From the NCBI GenBank assembly GCA_963807015.1, contig CAWEAS010000008.1, positions 682,001 to 746,000 of the forward strand: a stretch of DNA of 64,000 nucleotides, given 5' to 3'. Made by a program: the position numbers and the translations under genes. Numbering within the stretch: the stretch's first letter is position 1; the number at the start of each line of letters is the position of its first letter. This DNA is from JAJPKK01 sp963807015 (lineage in GTDB: Bacteria; Pseudomonadota; Alphaproteobacteria; Rhizobiales; Xanthobacteraceae). Shown one piece after another: positions 29,792 to 39,146 of this stretch. A model generated the notes under the pieces. It searched no databases. It was not told the DNA's origin and saw only the letters and a program-made list of their open reading frames with translations.

Positions 29792-30127
29792 TCATCTGCC
29801 ATCTGGGCGAGGCGGTAGCGGCGGTCGATCAGAGACCATCCTTCTGGCATTCCAGAAAAACGAAAACCAGTAGAGCAGAAGCAAGGCTGGCGCCCCGATG
29901 TCGTATACGGCATCGAGGCCGGGAATTGGTTCGATCGGAATGGCGAGCGCTCCCACGGCTGCGGTCGCTGCAACTCGATAGGTCAGCGCCGTGAGCAGAC
30001 GCTTTAGCGGATTGTCGTTAGGTAATTTGGCGACGACGATGATCAATGCCACGAGGAGCGCAGTCATCACCGCGACGAAGATCAACAGGTCGCGGACTAT
30101 TTCGCTGATTGTCGTAAGGACTTGCAT
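29792..30127 (-). CDS. small two-helix membrane protein
   Basis: The 111-residue product has two hydrophobic segments (VRDLLIFVAVMTALLVALIIVVA and about residues 80-95, IGAPALLLLYWFSFFW). Between them is a conserved-looking loop (NDNPLKRLLTALTYRVAATA..PIEPIPGLDAVYDIG). The composition and the loop argue for a real gene; the function is unknown. It lies opposite in direction to its neighbours. Confidence 0.65.
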   Translation of the reverse strand: MQVLTTISEIVRDLLIFVAVMTALLVALIIVVAKLPNDNPLKRLLTALTYRVAATAAVGALAIPIEPIPGLDAVYDIGAPALLLLYWFSFFWNARRMVSDRPPLPPRPDGR

Positions 30128-30341
30128 GGCCGTTTTCCGCTAATCAGCCGACCTTAGTCATCTTAGGCTCGCTCCGGCGTCGCCTTTGTGGCGTTCCAGT
30201 TCTCACTTCGCTCCCTCTGCACGGCGAGGCCGATGAAGCCAGCCGGGAGCCTAGGCGAATACCATACGCGAAACGTATGAGCGCGCTCATCAGCGGGCAA
30301 TGGCGCCGTGGCAAGTCCCTCTTGGCCGGCCGAGTTATTCC

Positions 30342-30564
30342 ATGGACCGTGCGATGATCGCAGAACATCTCAGTCAAGCCGAGCGGCACGTCCTTGACGG
30401 CGAGAGGCATGTCGCCCGTCAGCGGGAACTAGTTGCTGAGCTTGAGCGCGACGGCCACGACACCCAACAAGCGCGTGACTTCCTCTTGCAATTTGAGGAT
30501 CTGCAAAGGCTGCACGTAGCGGACCGAGGTAGGCCGGTTGCGCGACGAACTGGCAAAGCTCTGA
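30342..30564 (+). pseudogene. small helical protein, frameshifted near the end
   Basis: The product MDRAMIAEHLSQAERHVLDGERHVARQRELVAELERDGHDTQQARDFLLQFEDLQRLHVADR matches a small coiled-coil family widespread in Bradyrhizobium (from memory). The family's ending R-L-R-D-E-L-A-K-L is present in the next frame (30538-30564), one base on. The frame change is near 30525 (GACCGAGGTAGG). With one base removed the protein is about 73 residues. The uncorrected frame runs on to 30749 without family similarity. Confidence 0.55.
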
Positions 30565-31062
30565 TGGGGTGTCCGGACGCGCTGAAATCGCATCATGCTG
30601 CGTCTGCAGCCATCTCACGCCGTTCCGACGAGAGCGGCGAACCTCTGCCGGCAATGGGCCCAACAGAAGCGCAAGAGTTCCGCATCGAACTCGCCTCCGA
30701 CAGCTGTAGAACTCCGGAGCCTGGAACGGCAACGAAATTGTCCAGGTGAACTTGCGCTCATGTCGAAGCCTGCTGGTGGTTGATCGCGGTTCGCAGTCTC
30801 GTTAGCAGAGTTTTGCGCTTTCACCGAGTGGTTTAGATCAGATCGCGAAGGCTCCGCCACGTGAGGTGAAGTCATTTACCTATCGTGTGTAGGTTAGCGT
30901 CTGGTGGGAGACCGGCAAATCTTCGCCAACTCGACGACCGAAGCCGACAGTCAGTCGATTAGCCGGGCCCTGATACGAACAAATTGCTGCAAACGGTCCG
31001 ATGTCCTTGAAAAATTTGGGCATCAAAACCTTAGCTGGATCAACATTAAGGCGCGGAACTCC
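30565..31062. other. region without confident gene
   Basis: Short open frames exist on both strands but show no family pattern and mixed composition. The sequence is less GC-biased than the flanks. I see no RNA gene, clear repeat or mobile-element end. Confidence 0.35.
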
Positions 31063-31323
31063 ATGAGAAAATCAATTCCGGAGGGGATGTTCGCTAACCC
31101 GGAACAGAGCAGGCTGAGCGCACTCCGCAACTGGGTGCTCGACAACGAAGTAACCCAGATAGCGATGTCGGAGCGACAATTCTGGGTTTTTGCGGGCCTT
31201 CAACCATTAGCCGAGAAGCCTTGGACGACATTTATGGGGCGTCCGATATTCGTTCCCGACATGCCGGCGGATGCGCAAAAGTGCCTCGGTATTTTGGACA
31301 AGGATAGCCCGGGGAACACCTGA
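31063..31323 (+). CDS. hypothetical protein, doubtful
   Basis: An ATG at 31063 starts an 86-residue frame (MRKSIPEGMFANPEQSRLSALRNWVLDNEVTQIAMSERQFWVFAGLQPLAEKPW...). The amino-acid make-up is protein-like, and AAGGCGCGGA lies upstream, but no family was recognised. An upstream start at 30904 would extend it. Confidence 0.35.
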   Translation: MRKSIPEGMFANPEQSRLSALRNWVLDNEVTQIAMSERQFWVFAGLQPLAEKPWTTFMGRPIFVPDMPADAQKCLGILDKDSPGNT

Positions 31324-31738
31324 ATTTTCCGCTCCACGCTTGGGTCCGTCGTCGCGGTGTACTGGACGCCGGCGAAGAGTGAACGGGCAAAGTAACGAAA
31401 CGGCGTCGACGGCGCGCGGCCCTTGCGCCGAAACGTCATGCCATACTTCGCATCTACCACGGCCTCGGAGGGTCGGAGCGTGGCTGGCGCTACACTGCTA
31501 TCGGTGCTGCGACCCATGAAATGCAAGTGACCGCGGCCAGCGCATGCGGCGGAAGCCGCCATTGCGCCGACCGTCCAATGGCCACAACTCGCCCTAGCCG
31601 AAGTGCTCGGGATGTGCGAGGATAGCAAATATATCGTTCGGCCTACCCGAGCCGGTTGGCCATCCTCACTGCAGGTTCGGCTTGCTACTGATCCACAATT
31701 CGGGTCCGACCGCGCTATCGCGCGCCAAAGGAGTTCCA
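31324..31738. other. intergenic region before the radical SAM gene
   Basis: About 415 bp with no recognised gene. A minus-strand frame (31200-31739) covers it but has no family features. The 3' end holds the strong AAAGGAG site used by the next gene. Confidence 0.35.
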
Positions 31739-33526
31739 TTGATCGAATCAGGGGCGGCGGAATCAGCAGTGCGGCGATTCTGCCTCGTATTGATTAAGCC
31801 GTCGCACTACGACGATGACGGCTACGTTATCCAATGGTTTCGCTCAGCAATCCCCTCCAATTCGCTCGCCGCGCTCTACGGCCTTGGTGAGGATTGCGCC
31901 AGGCGCGGCACTCTGGGCCCCGATGTCGAAATCAAAATACATGCCTTCGACGAGACGAATGCCCGCATTCGTCCCAATCGCATTGCCGCCATGATCAACA
32001 ATGCCGCTGCCGGGATGGTGATGCTCGTCGGGGTACAATCGAACCAGTTTCCCCGTGCTCTCGACATCGCGCGGATGCTGCGGGAGCGCGGCATCCAGGT
32101 CGCGATCGGGGGCTTTCACGTCTCCGGCGTCATGAGCATGCTGCAAGGCGTCGATCCGGATCTCGATCGCGCCAAGGCGCTTGGCGTATCACTGTTCGCC
32201 GGCGAAGCGGAGGGGCGTCTTGATGAGTTGCTGCGCGACGCGTCGGCTGGCCAGCTCAAACCGCTCTACGATTTCATGGGCGACCTGCCGGGAATCGAGG
32301 GTACGCCGGCGCCCGTGATCACGACCAATACGGCGCGGCGCGTAATCGGTGGGGTGACGAGCTTCGATGCCGGGCGCGGATGTCCCTACCAATGTTCGTT
32401 CTGCACCATTATCAACGTGCAGGGTCGAAAGTCTCGGTCCCGCTCCCCTAAAGACGTCGAAGATATTGTGCGCGCCAACCTCGCTCAGGGTTTGCGCAGT
32501 TTTTTCATCACCGATGACAATTTCGCTCGCAACCGAAAATGGGAGGCTATCCTCGACCGGCTCATTGAATTGCGCGAGGTGGAGAAGCTGAAATTCGGGC
32601 TGATCATCCAGGTCGACACACTGTGCCACCGCGTTCCGAACTTCATCGAGAAGTGTCAACGTGCCGGCGTTCGGCGGGTGTTCATCGGTCTCGAGAACAT
32701 CAATCCCGCGAATCTCATGGCTGCCAAGAAGCGTCAGAACAGGATCACCGAGTACCGCGAGATGTTGCTGGCTTGGAAATCGGCACGTGTGATCACCTAT
32801 GCGGGCTACATCATCGGGTTCCCGAACGACACGCTTAAATCGATCGCGCAAGACATCGACGTCATCAAAAAGGAATTACCGATTGATCTGCTCGAATTTT
32901 TCCAGCTTACGCCGCTGCCGGGATCGGAGGATCACCAGAAGCTGCGCCGGGCCGGGGTCGCAATGGACCCGGACATGAACAATTATGATACCAACCACGT
33001 CACTACGGCCCATCCGCGCATGTCACGGGCGCAGTGGGAATGCGCCTACCAGCTTGCCTGGCGGCGCTACTACACGATCGAGCACATTACGACCGTGCTT
33101 CGTCGCGTCTCAGCGACAGGGTGCAATGCCGGCAACGCCCTATTCCTGCTCACTTGGTTCAAGGGAAGCATCGAGTATGAGCGAATTCATCCACTCGAAG
33201 GCGGATTCCTCCGGGCGAAGTCGCGGCGCGATCGACGGCCGGGAATGGCGGTTGAAAATGTCTGGGTATTTTATCCGAAATACATCGCTGAGACTGCAGT
33301 CAAGTTGGCGCAGTGGGCAGCGCTGTACCTGCGGCTACGCGTCGTTTATCTCCGTATCAAGCATGATCCGGGTAAGGGTGGATATACCGACCTTGCGATA
33401 GCGCCCCTCGCCCAGGACGAGGCTGAGACGCGGGACTTGTTCCAGACCGCGGCGGCGCAAGCCTATGTTGGACAGCAGCGTCGGCTGCAGGATATCCGGG
33501 CAAATGTTCCGGCAAACTCCGTGTGA
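31739..33526 (+). CDS. B12-binding-domain radical SAM protein
   Basis: I chose TTG 31739 because AAAGGAG lies six bases upstream. GTG 31769 (VRRFCLVLIKPSHYDDDGYVIQW) is closer to where the conserved sequence starts. The N-terminal third is a cobalamin-binding-like Rossmann domain (MVMLVGVQSNQFPRALDIARMLRERGIQVAIGG, ALGVSLFAGEAEGRLDELL). The centre has the radical SAM motif C-x3-C-x2-C (codons at 32381, 32393 and 32402), then FFITDDNFARNRKWE and FIGLENINP. Members of this class catalyse methylations or ring/hopanoid modifications; the substrate is not evident. It is a stand-alone gene of 595 residues. Confidence 0.88.
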   Translation: MIESGAAESAVRRFCLVLIKPSHYDDDGYVIQWFRSAIPSNSLAALYGLGEDCARRGTLGPDVEIKIHAFDETNARIRPNRIAAMINNAAAGMVMLVGVQSNQFPRALDIARMLRERGIQVAIGGFHVSGVMSMLQGVDPDLDRAKALGVSLFAGEAEGRLDELLRDASAGQLKPLYDFMGDLPGIEGTPAPVITTNTARRVIGGVTSFDAGRGCPYQCSFCTIINVQGRKSRSRSPKDVEDIVRANLAQGLRSFFITDDNFARNRKWEAILDRLIELREVEKLKFGLIIQVDTLCHRVPNFIEKCQRAGVRRVFIGLENINPANLMAAKKRQNRITEYREMLLAWKSARVITYAGYIIGFPNDTLKSIAQDIDVIKKELPIDLLEFFQLTPLPGSEDHQKLRRAGVAMDPDMNNYDTNHVTTAHPRMSRAQWECAYQLAWRRYYTIEHITTVLRRVSATGCNAGNALFLLTWFKGSIEYERIHPLEGGFLRAKSRRDRRPGMAVENVWVFYPKYIAETAVKLAQWAALYLRLRVVYLRIKHDPGKGGYTDLAIAPLAQDEAETRDLFQTAAAQAYVGQQRRLQDIRANVPANSV

Positions 33527-33611
33527 CGAAGAGGCAGAAATATGTCATGAAGCGCTAATGGGGCCTTCAGAGTAAAAGATCGCGCGACAAGCGAATTCGA
33601 GAGGATTATCC

Positions 33612-33896
33612 GTGCAGATTTTCGTTCGTGACAATAATGTGGACCAAGCGCTCAGAGCGTTGAAGAAGAAGATGCAACGCGAGGGGATTTTCCGTGAAAT
33701 GAAGGTCCGCCGACACTACGAAAAGCCCTCCGAAAAGAAAACGCGCGAGAAGGCGGAAGCTATCCGCCGCCGTCGCAAGTTGGAGCGCAAACGACTCCAG
33801 CGCGAGGGATTGCTTCCCAGCAAACCGAAGGTGCTTCGCACCGGTGTTGCTGGCAATCGCGGCCCGGGCGCGCCACCTCGACCGCCGCGCTTCTGA
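33612..33896 (+). CDS. rpsU: 30S ribosomal protein S21
   Basis: The 94-residue protein starts with GTG (VQIFVRDNNVDQALRALKKKMQREGIFREMKVRRHYEKPSEKKTREKAEAIRRRRK), which is the whole S21 domain. A longer basic, Pro/Arg-rich tail follows, as in alphaproteobacterial S21. S21 helps base-pairing of mRNA with 16S rRNA. It is convergent with rpoD. In gammaproteobacteria rpsU, dnaG and rpoD form one operon; here dnaG is absent and the orientation is opposite. Confidence 0.93.
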   Translation: MQIFVRDNNVDQALRALKKKMQREGIFREMKVRRHYEKPSEKKTREKAEAIRRRRKLERKRLQREGLLPSKPKVLRTGVAGNRGPGAPPRPPRF

Positions 33897-34067
33897 GGGC
33901 CGCAATCGCCCCGCTCCCTGGTCTTGCGCGCCGGTCTGCCACCGGAAACGCCAAGCGCGGCGGCCGGGTGTGGCCCCCGTCACCCCCTCGCGCGTCCTGG
34001 CCATGATGTCGGCGGCGGGGGCAGTAATTTGCAATCGTATTGAAAGCTCGCCGCTATACGCCGCCCT

Positions 34068-36176
34068 CTAATTTTGGAGAAAGCTTCTGAGCACCTTTGA
34101 TCGGCTCGGGTGCTTAAGTTTCCGCAGCGCCTTGGCCTCGATCTGGCGGATACGCTCGCGGGTCACGGAGAACTGCTGGCCGACCTCTTCGAGGGTGTGG
34201 TCGCCGTTTCTGCCGATGCCGAAGCGCATGCGCAACACGCGCTCTTCGCGCGGGGTGAGCGAGGCGAGCACCCGCGTCGTCGTCTCGCGCAGGTTCGACT
34301 GGATCGCGGCGTCGATCGGCAGGATCGCGTTCTTGTCCTCGATGAAGTCACCGAGATGCGAATCCTCCTCGTCGCCGATCGGCGTTTCGAGCGAGATCGG
34401 CTCCCTGGCGATCTTTAAGGTCTTGCGCACCTTCTCGAGCGGCATGTGGAGCTTCTCGGCAAGCTCTTCGGGGGTCGGCTCGCGGCCGATCTCGTTGAGC
34501 ATCTGGCGGCGCGCGCGCACGATTTTGTTTGTCACCTCGATCATGTGAACCGGGACACGAATGGTACGCGACTGATCGCAGAGCGAGCGGGTGACCGCCT
34601 GGCGGACCCACCATGTGGCGTAGGTCGAGAACTTGTAGCCGCGGCGGTACTCGAACTTGTCGACCGCCTTCATCAGGCCGATGTTGCCTTCCTGGATGAG
34701 GTCGAGGAACTGCAGGCCGCGGTTGGTGTATTTCTTGGCAATCGAGATGACGAGGCGCAGGTTCGCCTCCACCATCTCCTTCTTGGCCTGGCGCGCCTCG
34801 CGCTCGCCCTTCTGCACCATCTGGACGATCTTGCGGAACTCGAGAATCTCGAGCCCGGTCTCGCCAGCGAGCGTGTGGATGTGCGAGCGCATATCCTTGA
34901 TGCGGTCCTTGTCGCGGGCGACGAGGTTCTTCCAGCCCCTGGCGGAGAGCTTGGAGACGCGGTTGAGCCAGCGCGGATCGAGCTCCGAGCCGACATAGTT
35001 CCGCAGGAAGTCCTCGCGCGCGACGCCGTGGCTCTCGGCAAGCCGCATCATGCGGCCCTCGTAGCCGACGAGGCGCTTGTTGATGTCGTAGAGCTGCTCG
35101 ACCAGGGAATCGATGCGCGCCTGGTTGAGCCGCAGCGACTTCACCTCGGCGATGATCTCGTCCTTGAGCTTCTTGTACTTGCGCTCCTGGGCCGGCGTCA
35201 GCGACTGGTTCTTGAGCTTGTTCTCGATGTCCTGGTCCTGGAGCCGGCGCAGCCGCTTGTAGCTGTCGGCGACCTTGTCGAAGGTCTCCAGCACCTTGGG
35301 CTTGAGCTCGGCTTCGATCGCCGCAAGCGACATGGAATTCTCCATGTCGTCATCGTCGAGTTCGCCCTCCGGCGGCTCGGTCGGCTCCTCGCCCTCGGCA
35401 CCGATCTCGGGCTTGGGCCGGAACGGCGTCGGCGCCGCCGGCGCGGTTGCGGGCGCCACGGTCTGCGGCGGCTGCGCGCCGTCCGCCGCCACTTGGCCGT
35501 CACCGTTCGGCAGCACCGGCACGCCCTTGGCGTCGGGCCCGGCATAGGTCGCTTCGAGATCGATGATGTCGCGCAGGAAAACCTTGCCGTCGTTCAACTC
35601 ATCGCGCCAGATGATAATGGCCTGGAAGGTCAGCGGGCTTTCGCAGAGGCCTGCGATCATGGCTTCGCGGCCGGCCTCGATGCGCTTTGCGATCGCGATT
35701 TCGCCCTCGCGCGACAACAGCTCGACCGAACCCATCTCGCGCAGATACATGCGGACCGGATCGTCGGTGCGCTCGCCCGGCTCGGACTTCTTGGTCTCAG
35801 CCGGCGTCTGGCTGCGCACCTCGACGAGTTCGCCCTCGGCCTCTTCCTCCTCGGCTTCCTCGCGGGCTTCCTCCGCAGTTTCCTCGGCTTCGGTCTCCTC
35901 GGTCTCGACGACGTTGATGCCCATCTCGTTGAGCATGGCGAAGACATCCTCGATCTGGTCGGAGGTGACTTCCTCGGACGGAAGCACCGCGTTGACCTGA
36001 TTGCGGGTGACGTAGCCGCGCTTCTTGGCGCTGCGGATCAACTTCTTGACGGCGTCGTCCCAGGGGTCGAGCGGCGGACTGTCCGGCGAAATCTCGGTGC
36101 TGTCATTCTTTGCAGCTTTTTCCTCCTGTTTCATCGTATTGGTCTTGCTTGAGGCAACGAATTCGTGCCGCTTCAT
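34068..36176 (-). CDS. rpoD: RNA polymerase sigma-70 factor, RpoD type
   Basis: The 702-residue sigma factor has region 1.1 (WDDAVKKLIRSAKKRGYVTRNQVNAVLPSEEV), an acidic Glu-rich linker, region 1.2 (DDPVRMYLREMGSVELLSREGE) and a long non-conserved region. It also has region 2 (MVEANLRLVISIAKKYTNRGLQFLDLIQEGNIGLMKAVDKFEYRRGYKFSTYATWWVRQA), region 3 and region 4 (TLEEVGQQFSVTRERIRQIEAKALRKLKHPSRS). GAGGTGATTC precedes the ATG at 36176. The N terminus (MKRHEFVASSKTNTMKQEE) is atypical and dnaG is not upstream, so this may be a second RpoD rather than the housekeeping copy. A sigma-32-like promoter match lies upstream. Confidence 0.94.
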   Translation of the reverse strand: MKRHEFVASSKTNTMKQEEKAAKNDSTEISPDSPPLDPWDDAVKKLIRSAKKRGYVTRNQVNAVLPSEEVTSDQIEDVFAMLNEMGINVVETEETEAEETAEEAREEAEEEEAEGELVEVRSQTPAETKKSEPGERTDDPVRMYLREMGSVELLSREGEIAIAKRIEAGREAMIAGLCESPLTFQAIIIWRDELNDGKVFLRDIIDLEATYAGPDAKGVPVLPNGDGQVAADGAQPPQTVAPATAPAAPTPFRPKPEIGAEGEEPTEPPEGELDDDDMENSMSLAAIEAELKPKVLETFDKVADSYKRLRRLQDQDIENKLKNQSLTPAQERKYKKLKDEIIAEVKSLRLNQARIDSLVEQLYDINKRLVGYEGRMMRLAESHGVAREDFLRNYVGSELDPRWLNRVSKLSARGWKNLVARDKDRIKDMRSHIHTLAGETGLEILEFRKIVQMVQKGEREARQAKKEMVEANLRLVISIAKKYTNRGLQFLDLIQEGNIGLMKAVDKFEYRRGYKFSTYATWWVRQAVTRSLCDQSRTIRVPVHMIEVTNKIVRARRQMLNEIGREPTPEELAEKLHMPLEKVRKTLKIAREPISLETPIGDEEDSHLGDFIEDKNAILPIDAAIQSNLRETTTRVLASLTPREERVLRMRFGIGRNGDHTLEEVGQQFSVTRERIRQIEAKALRKLKHPSRSKVLRSFLQN

Positions 36177-36301
36177 TGAATCACCTCGTCGGGTCTGGCC
36201 GCATTCGTTTTGAAATTATGGAGTACCGACGAGCGGGCCACCTGCACGCGCCGACTGATCCAATTATCGTCCAATTCCACGTCACGGGGATCGTTCGCCC
36301 G

Positions 36302-36328
36302 CGCATAGGGCAACCTAACACACTTCAA
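36302..36328 (-). promoter_or_regulatory. possible heat-shock (sigma-32-like) promoter of rpoD
   Basis: On the minus strand the sequence reads CTTGAAG, 14 bases, then CCCTATG. This resembles alphaproteobacterial RpoH promoters (CTTGAA and CCTATA-type elements). It lies about 125 bp upstream of the rpoD start. The match is by eye only and the spacer is at the short end of the usual range. Confidence 0.3.
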
Positions 36329-36459
36329 GTGAAAAGGGGGCCGAAGGGAAGGGCTGTTGCCCTGAGGGTATCGGTAGCTACGTGCGCGATAGTTGCGGTC
36401 GTCCGCACGAGAGAAACGGTCGATGGCGTTTGGATGCCGGCTGGCGTAGGCTCTGCGGC

Positions 36460-36687
36460 ATGCCTAGATCGTACGAACGAGCCGACTTTTCGGTAGCGGT
36501 CAAAAAAAGGGGCAAGGCCCCGATCCCGTGGCGGTGGGAGATTTATCGAGCGGGGAGATCCAGCGCGGTGGCGCAATCTATGGAATTTTTCTCAACGATG
36601 GGGGCAGCCACGAGGGCAGGAAAAGAGGCGCTCAGTGAACTCTTGGACAAGCTCGATGCCGAGCGTCTGCGCTGGCCGCTCCCGTAG
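36460..36687 (+). CDS. small conserved hypothetical protein
   Basis: The ATG at 36460 gives a 75-residue product, MPRSYERADFSVAVKKRGKAPIPWRWEIYRAGRSSAVAQSMEFFSTMGAATRAGKEALSELLDKL. It follows a short family found repeatedly in Bradyrhizobium (RGKAP..WRWEIYRAG..S.V..S..FF.T...A..AG..AL..LL, from memory). The function is unknown. Confidence 0.65.
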   Translation: MPRSYERADFSVAVKKRGKAPIPWRWEIYRAGRSSAVAQSMEFFSTMGAATRAGKEALSELLDKLDAERLRWPLP

Positions 36688-36755
36688 CCGGGCCACTCTG
36701 AGGGCTCGGGTCGCCGGTTCGAGCAAGGGGCTGGTGGCTTGGGCCCAAGTTAATG

Positions 36756-37217
36756 TCATTGAGGTCGTTTGGCGCCTATCGGTTCGTTGCCGTAGGTCTG
36801 CTCATTGAATTTGCTCACGTCACATTTATCCGCGGCCGCGTCGCAGAGGTCTTTGAATGAAAACCCGTGCGACTTCATTATCGTCGTAAGCCGGTCACGC
36901 CAGAGCCGGAGCGTCCCTTCATCATTGAACGCTACCCTGCGCGCGTGGGAGTGCTGCAGCGCGCGCACATAGAGACCAAACTCGAAAAACTCCGGTGGTG
37001 CCACTCGTTGTCGATTGGTCCGTATTGCGCCATCGACGCAGGCGGCGAACTTGGAAAAGCTCATGGTGTTATTAATACCGCAGATGAAGGCGGCGTCTTG
37101 GCCGCGATCGACGTCCGATCCGACCGGAGGCCTTCGACCAGTCGGGGCATCGGGCTTGAAATTTTGGGCGGCGGCAGGCGCGCAAGCGAGCGCCGCGAAT
37201 ATGAAGAGATAGCGCAT
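36756..37217 (-). CDS. secreted hypothetical protein
   Basis: From ATG 37217 the 153-residue product has a signal peptide (MRYLFIFAALACAPAAAQ) and a mature domain. The mature part contains AFICGINNTMSFSKFAACVDGAIRTNRQ, FEFGLYVRALQHSHARRVAFN and KDLCDAAADKCDVSKFNEQTYG. Four cysteines could form two disulfides in the periplasm. The family is not recognised. No strong ribosome site was seen; an ATG at 37235 is an alternative start. Confidence 0.6.
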   Translation of the reverse strand: MRYLFIFAALACAPAAAQNFKPDAPTGRRPPVGSDVDRGQDAAFICGINNTMSFSKFAACVDGAIRTNRQRVAPPEFFEFGLYVRALQHSHARRVAFNDEGTLRLWRDRLTTIMKSHGFSFKDLCDAAADKCDVSKFNEQTYGNEPIGAKRPQ

Positions 37218-37406
37218 GCCCGCTGACTTATCCATGCCAGACCCGCGCGGGTGGCCCGCAATTTGTCGGGATATACACGAACCAAGCGACCTGCGCGAGG
37301 AATAAGCTGCAGCGGCCTTCAACAGAAACCGTACGCGTCGGGGCGGCGGGTCTTCCTCACACGGACGAACGGACCGCAACGAGCGGCTTCACCGAAAAGA
37401 ATTAAA

Positions 37407-38456
37407 TTAAGAATCCGCGTTGATCTCGGATCGGCGAAACTCACTCCGCATGAGCCGTACCTCTCGAAACGAGACGAGACGGCGGCAACCTTCATCCCAA
37501 AGTACCAGGCGCACACAACGGAAACTTTCACGGAGTGTCAGACGACTTATACCACGAAGCTCCGGATGGTCGCGGAGCACCCGCGGCAGGCGGTAATAGG
37601 GAATCCGGCTGCACAAGTGGTGGATGTGATGCACGCCGATATTCGCCGTGAGCCAACGCAGGACCCCCGGCAATTCGTAATGCGAGCTTCCGTACAACGC
37701 TGCCTGGTGAAAGCTCCATTCACCCTCGCGAGCCCAGAAGGTCCGCTCAAATTGATGTTGAATGTAGAATAGCCATACTCCGATCGCGCCCGCGAGCAAA
37801 ACGATTGGCATTTGCACCAGCAGGAACGGCTTGAAGCCAATGAACCAGATCAACGTTGCAGCAATTCCCGCAATCGCGGCATTGGTCCCCATCGTGCTGA
37901 GCCAGGGCGCCCAGCCATTGCGCATCATTCCGATCGGCAGCCGCTGGTGCAACCCGAAAAAATACATCGGGCCGACGCCGAACATGACGAGCGGATTCCG
38001 GTAGACGCGATAGCGAACTCGCCTCCACAACGTCCGGGACAGGTATTCACTCACGGTGAGCGTATCGACATCGCCGATCCCGCGTCGATCGAGATGTCCA
38101 GAGGTAGCGTGATGGACGGCATGGGTCGCTCGCCAGTAGTCATAGGGCGTCAGCGTCAGCACGCCGATCACCCGGCCCACCCAATCGTTTGCCAGGCGAT
38201 GGCGGAAAAACGCTCCGTGGCCGCAATCATGCTGGATCATGAATAGTCTCACCAGGAAGCCGGCGGCTGGGACCGCCAGCAGCATTGAGAGCCACCAGTA
38301 ACCGAGGTAATACGCCAACACGGCCAACGCCCACAAAATCGCGAGCGGCCCAAGCGTAATCACAATCTCAATAATGCTGCGGGCGTGATTGGGCTCGCGG
38401 TAACGCGAGAGGATATTCAACCAGTCTCGCGCGTCGTGGACATCGGCGCTGAACAC
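37407..38456 (-). CDS. membrane fatty acid desaturase
   Basis: The 349-residue membrane protein has the three histidine boxes of the acyl-lipid desaturases: HDCGH, HAVHH and HHIHH. Hydrophobic segments lie between them (for example IVITLGPLAILWALAVLAYYLGYWWLSMLL). It introduces a cis double bond in membrane lipid acyl chains at a di-iron site. The GTG start at 38456 is only six bases after the stop of a cold-shock protein gene, so the two are probably one cold-inducible unit. Desaturation at low temperature is a known adaptive response. Confidence 0.92.
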   Translation of the reverse strand: MFSADVHDARDWLNILSRYREPNHARSIIEIVITLGPLAILWALAVLAYYLGYWWLSMLLAVPAAGFLVRLFMIQHDCGHGAFFRHRLANDWVGRVIGVLTLTPYDYWRATHAVHHATSGHLDRRGIGDVDTLTVSEYLSRTLWRRVRYRVYRNPLVMFGVGPMYFFGLHQRLPIGMMRNGWAPWLSTMGTNAAIAGIAATLIWFIGFKPFLLVQMPIVLLAGAIGVWLFYIQHQFERTFWAREGEWSFHQAALYGSSHYELPGVLRWLTANIGVHHIHHLCSRIPYYRLPRVLRDHPELRGISRLTLRESFRCVRLVLWDEGCRRLVSFREVRLMRSEFRRSEINADS

Positions 38457-38462
38457 CCGCTC

Positions 38463-38669
38463 TCAAGCCTTCTGCAGATTTCCGGCCGCTTGCTTGCCTC
38501 TCTCGGTGGTGACGACGTCGTAGCTCACCTTCTGGCCTTCAACCAGCGTGCCCATGCCGGCGCGCTCGACCGCGCTGATGTGAACGAACACATCCTTCGA
38601 GCCGTCGGTCGGCTGGATGAATCCAAAGCCCTTCTGGGCATTGAAGAATTTTACGATTCCTACGGCCAT
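38463..38669 (-). CDS. cold-shock protein CspA family
   Basis: The 68-residue product MAVGIVKFFNAQKGFGFIQPTDGSKDVFVHISAVERAGM... contains both RNA-binding motifs (KGFGFI and DVFVHI). AAGGAGGCC precedes the ATG at 38669. It acts as a single-stranded RNA/DNA chaperone. The desaturase gene follows by six bases. Confidence 0.95.
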   Translation of the reverse strand: MAVGIVKFFNAQKGFGFIQPTDGSKDVFVHISAVERAGMGTLVEGQKVSYDVVTTERGKQAAGNLQKA

Positions 38670-38948
38670 CGTGGCCTCCTTGCGTTGTTGGCTTGCTCGG
38701 GCCACACCGCGTAGCGCAGGCTGGCACTAACATCCGCGTTTTTGGGAGCAAAGCCGAGCTCCCTCGAGGCGGGAGCGTAGCATGGCAGACCGAAAACCAG
38801 TTGCGGGGTTGTATCGGCGAACACGTCGGTCGTCAAATGGTTCCCGAAGCCTCAATCAAGCAGCGCGGTACTGTTCAACTCAATCGAAGGCACATGCCCA
38901 GACACTCAAAGCGCCGCGAACAAGCGACAAGGCGCGCGCGGCTCATAG

Positions 38949-39146
38949 TCAGGCGACGTGTTTGAGTTCGGTCTCTTTAGCGACGCGCTCGTGGGGTTCA
39001 CTCGCGCTCTTGATGCGATATTGCCGTTCGTCGCCCACCGGCGGAAGCACTTGAGTGACCTTATATATAACCTCGGTGCGGCTCGGGCCTCGGGGGCCGG
39101 ACGTGTAATTGACGGACTGGCCGACCTTAAACCTCTGATTGCTCAA
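38949..39146 (-). CDS. small conserved hypothetical protein
   Basis: The TTG at 39146 overlaps the stop of the upstream gene by four bases (TTGA) and has GGGAG upstream. The 65-residue product LSNQRFKVGQSVNYTSGPRG...YKVTQVLPPVGDERQYRIKSASEPHERVAKETELKHV is a small beta-rich protein (SH3-like KVGQ-V-Y pattern). This type recurs in Bradyrhizobium (from memory). The function is unknown. Confidence 0.65.
   Translation of the reverse strand: MSNQRFKVGQSVNYTSGPRGPSRTEVIYKVTQVLPPVGDERQYRIKSASEPHERVAKETELKHVA

Noticed and set aside
31200..31739. 179-codon minus-strand frame
   Set aside because: No family features, no ribosome site and irregular composition; it overlaps another doubtful frame.
34446..36152. 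Long open frame (568 codons) on the plus strand across rpoD
   Set aside because: It is the antisense of rpoD, Leu/Asp/His-rich without family features, and arises from the high-GC codon pattern.
33612..36176. Classical rpsU-dnaG-rpoD operon
   Set aside because: dnaG is absent and rpsU and rpoD point towards each other.
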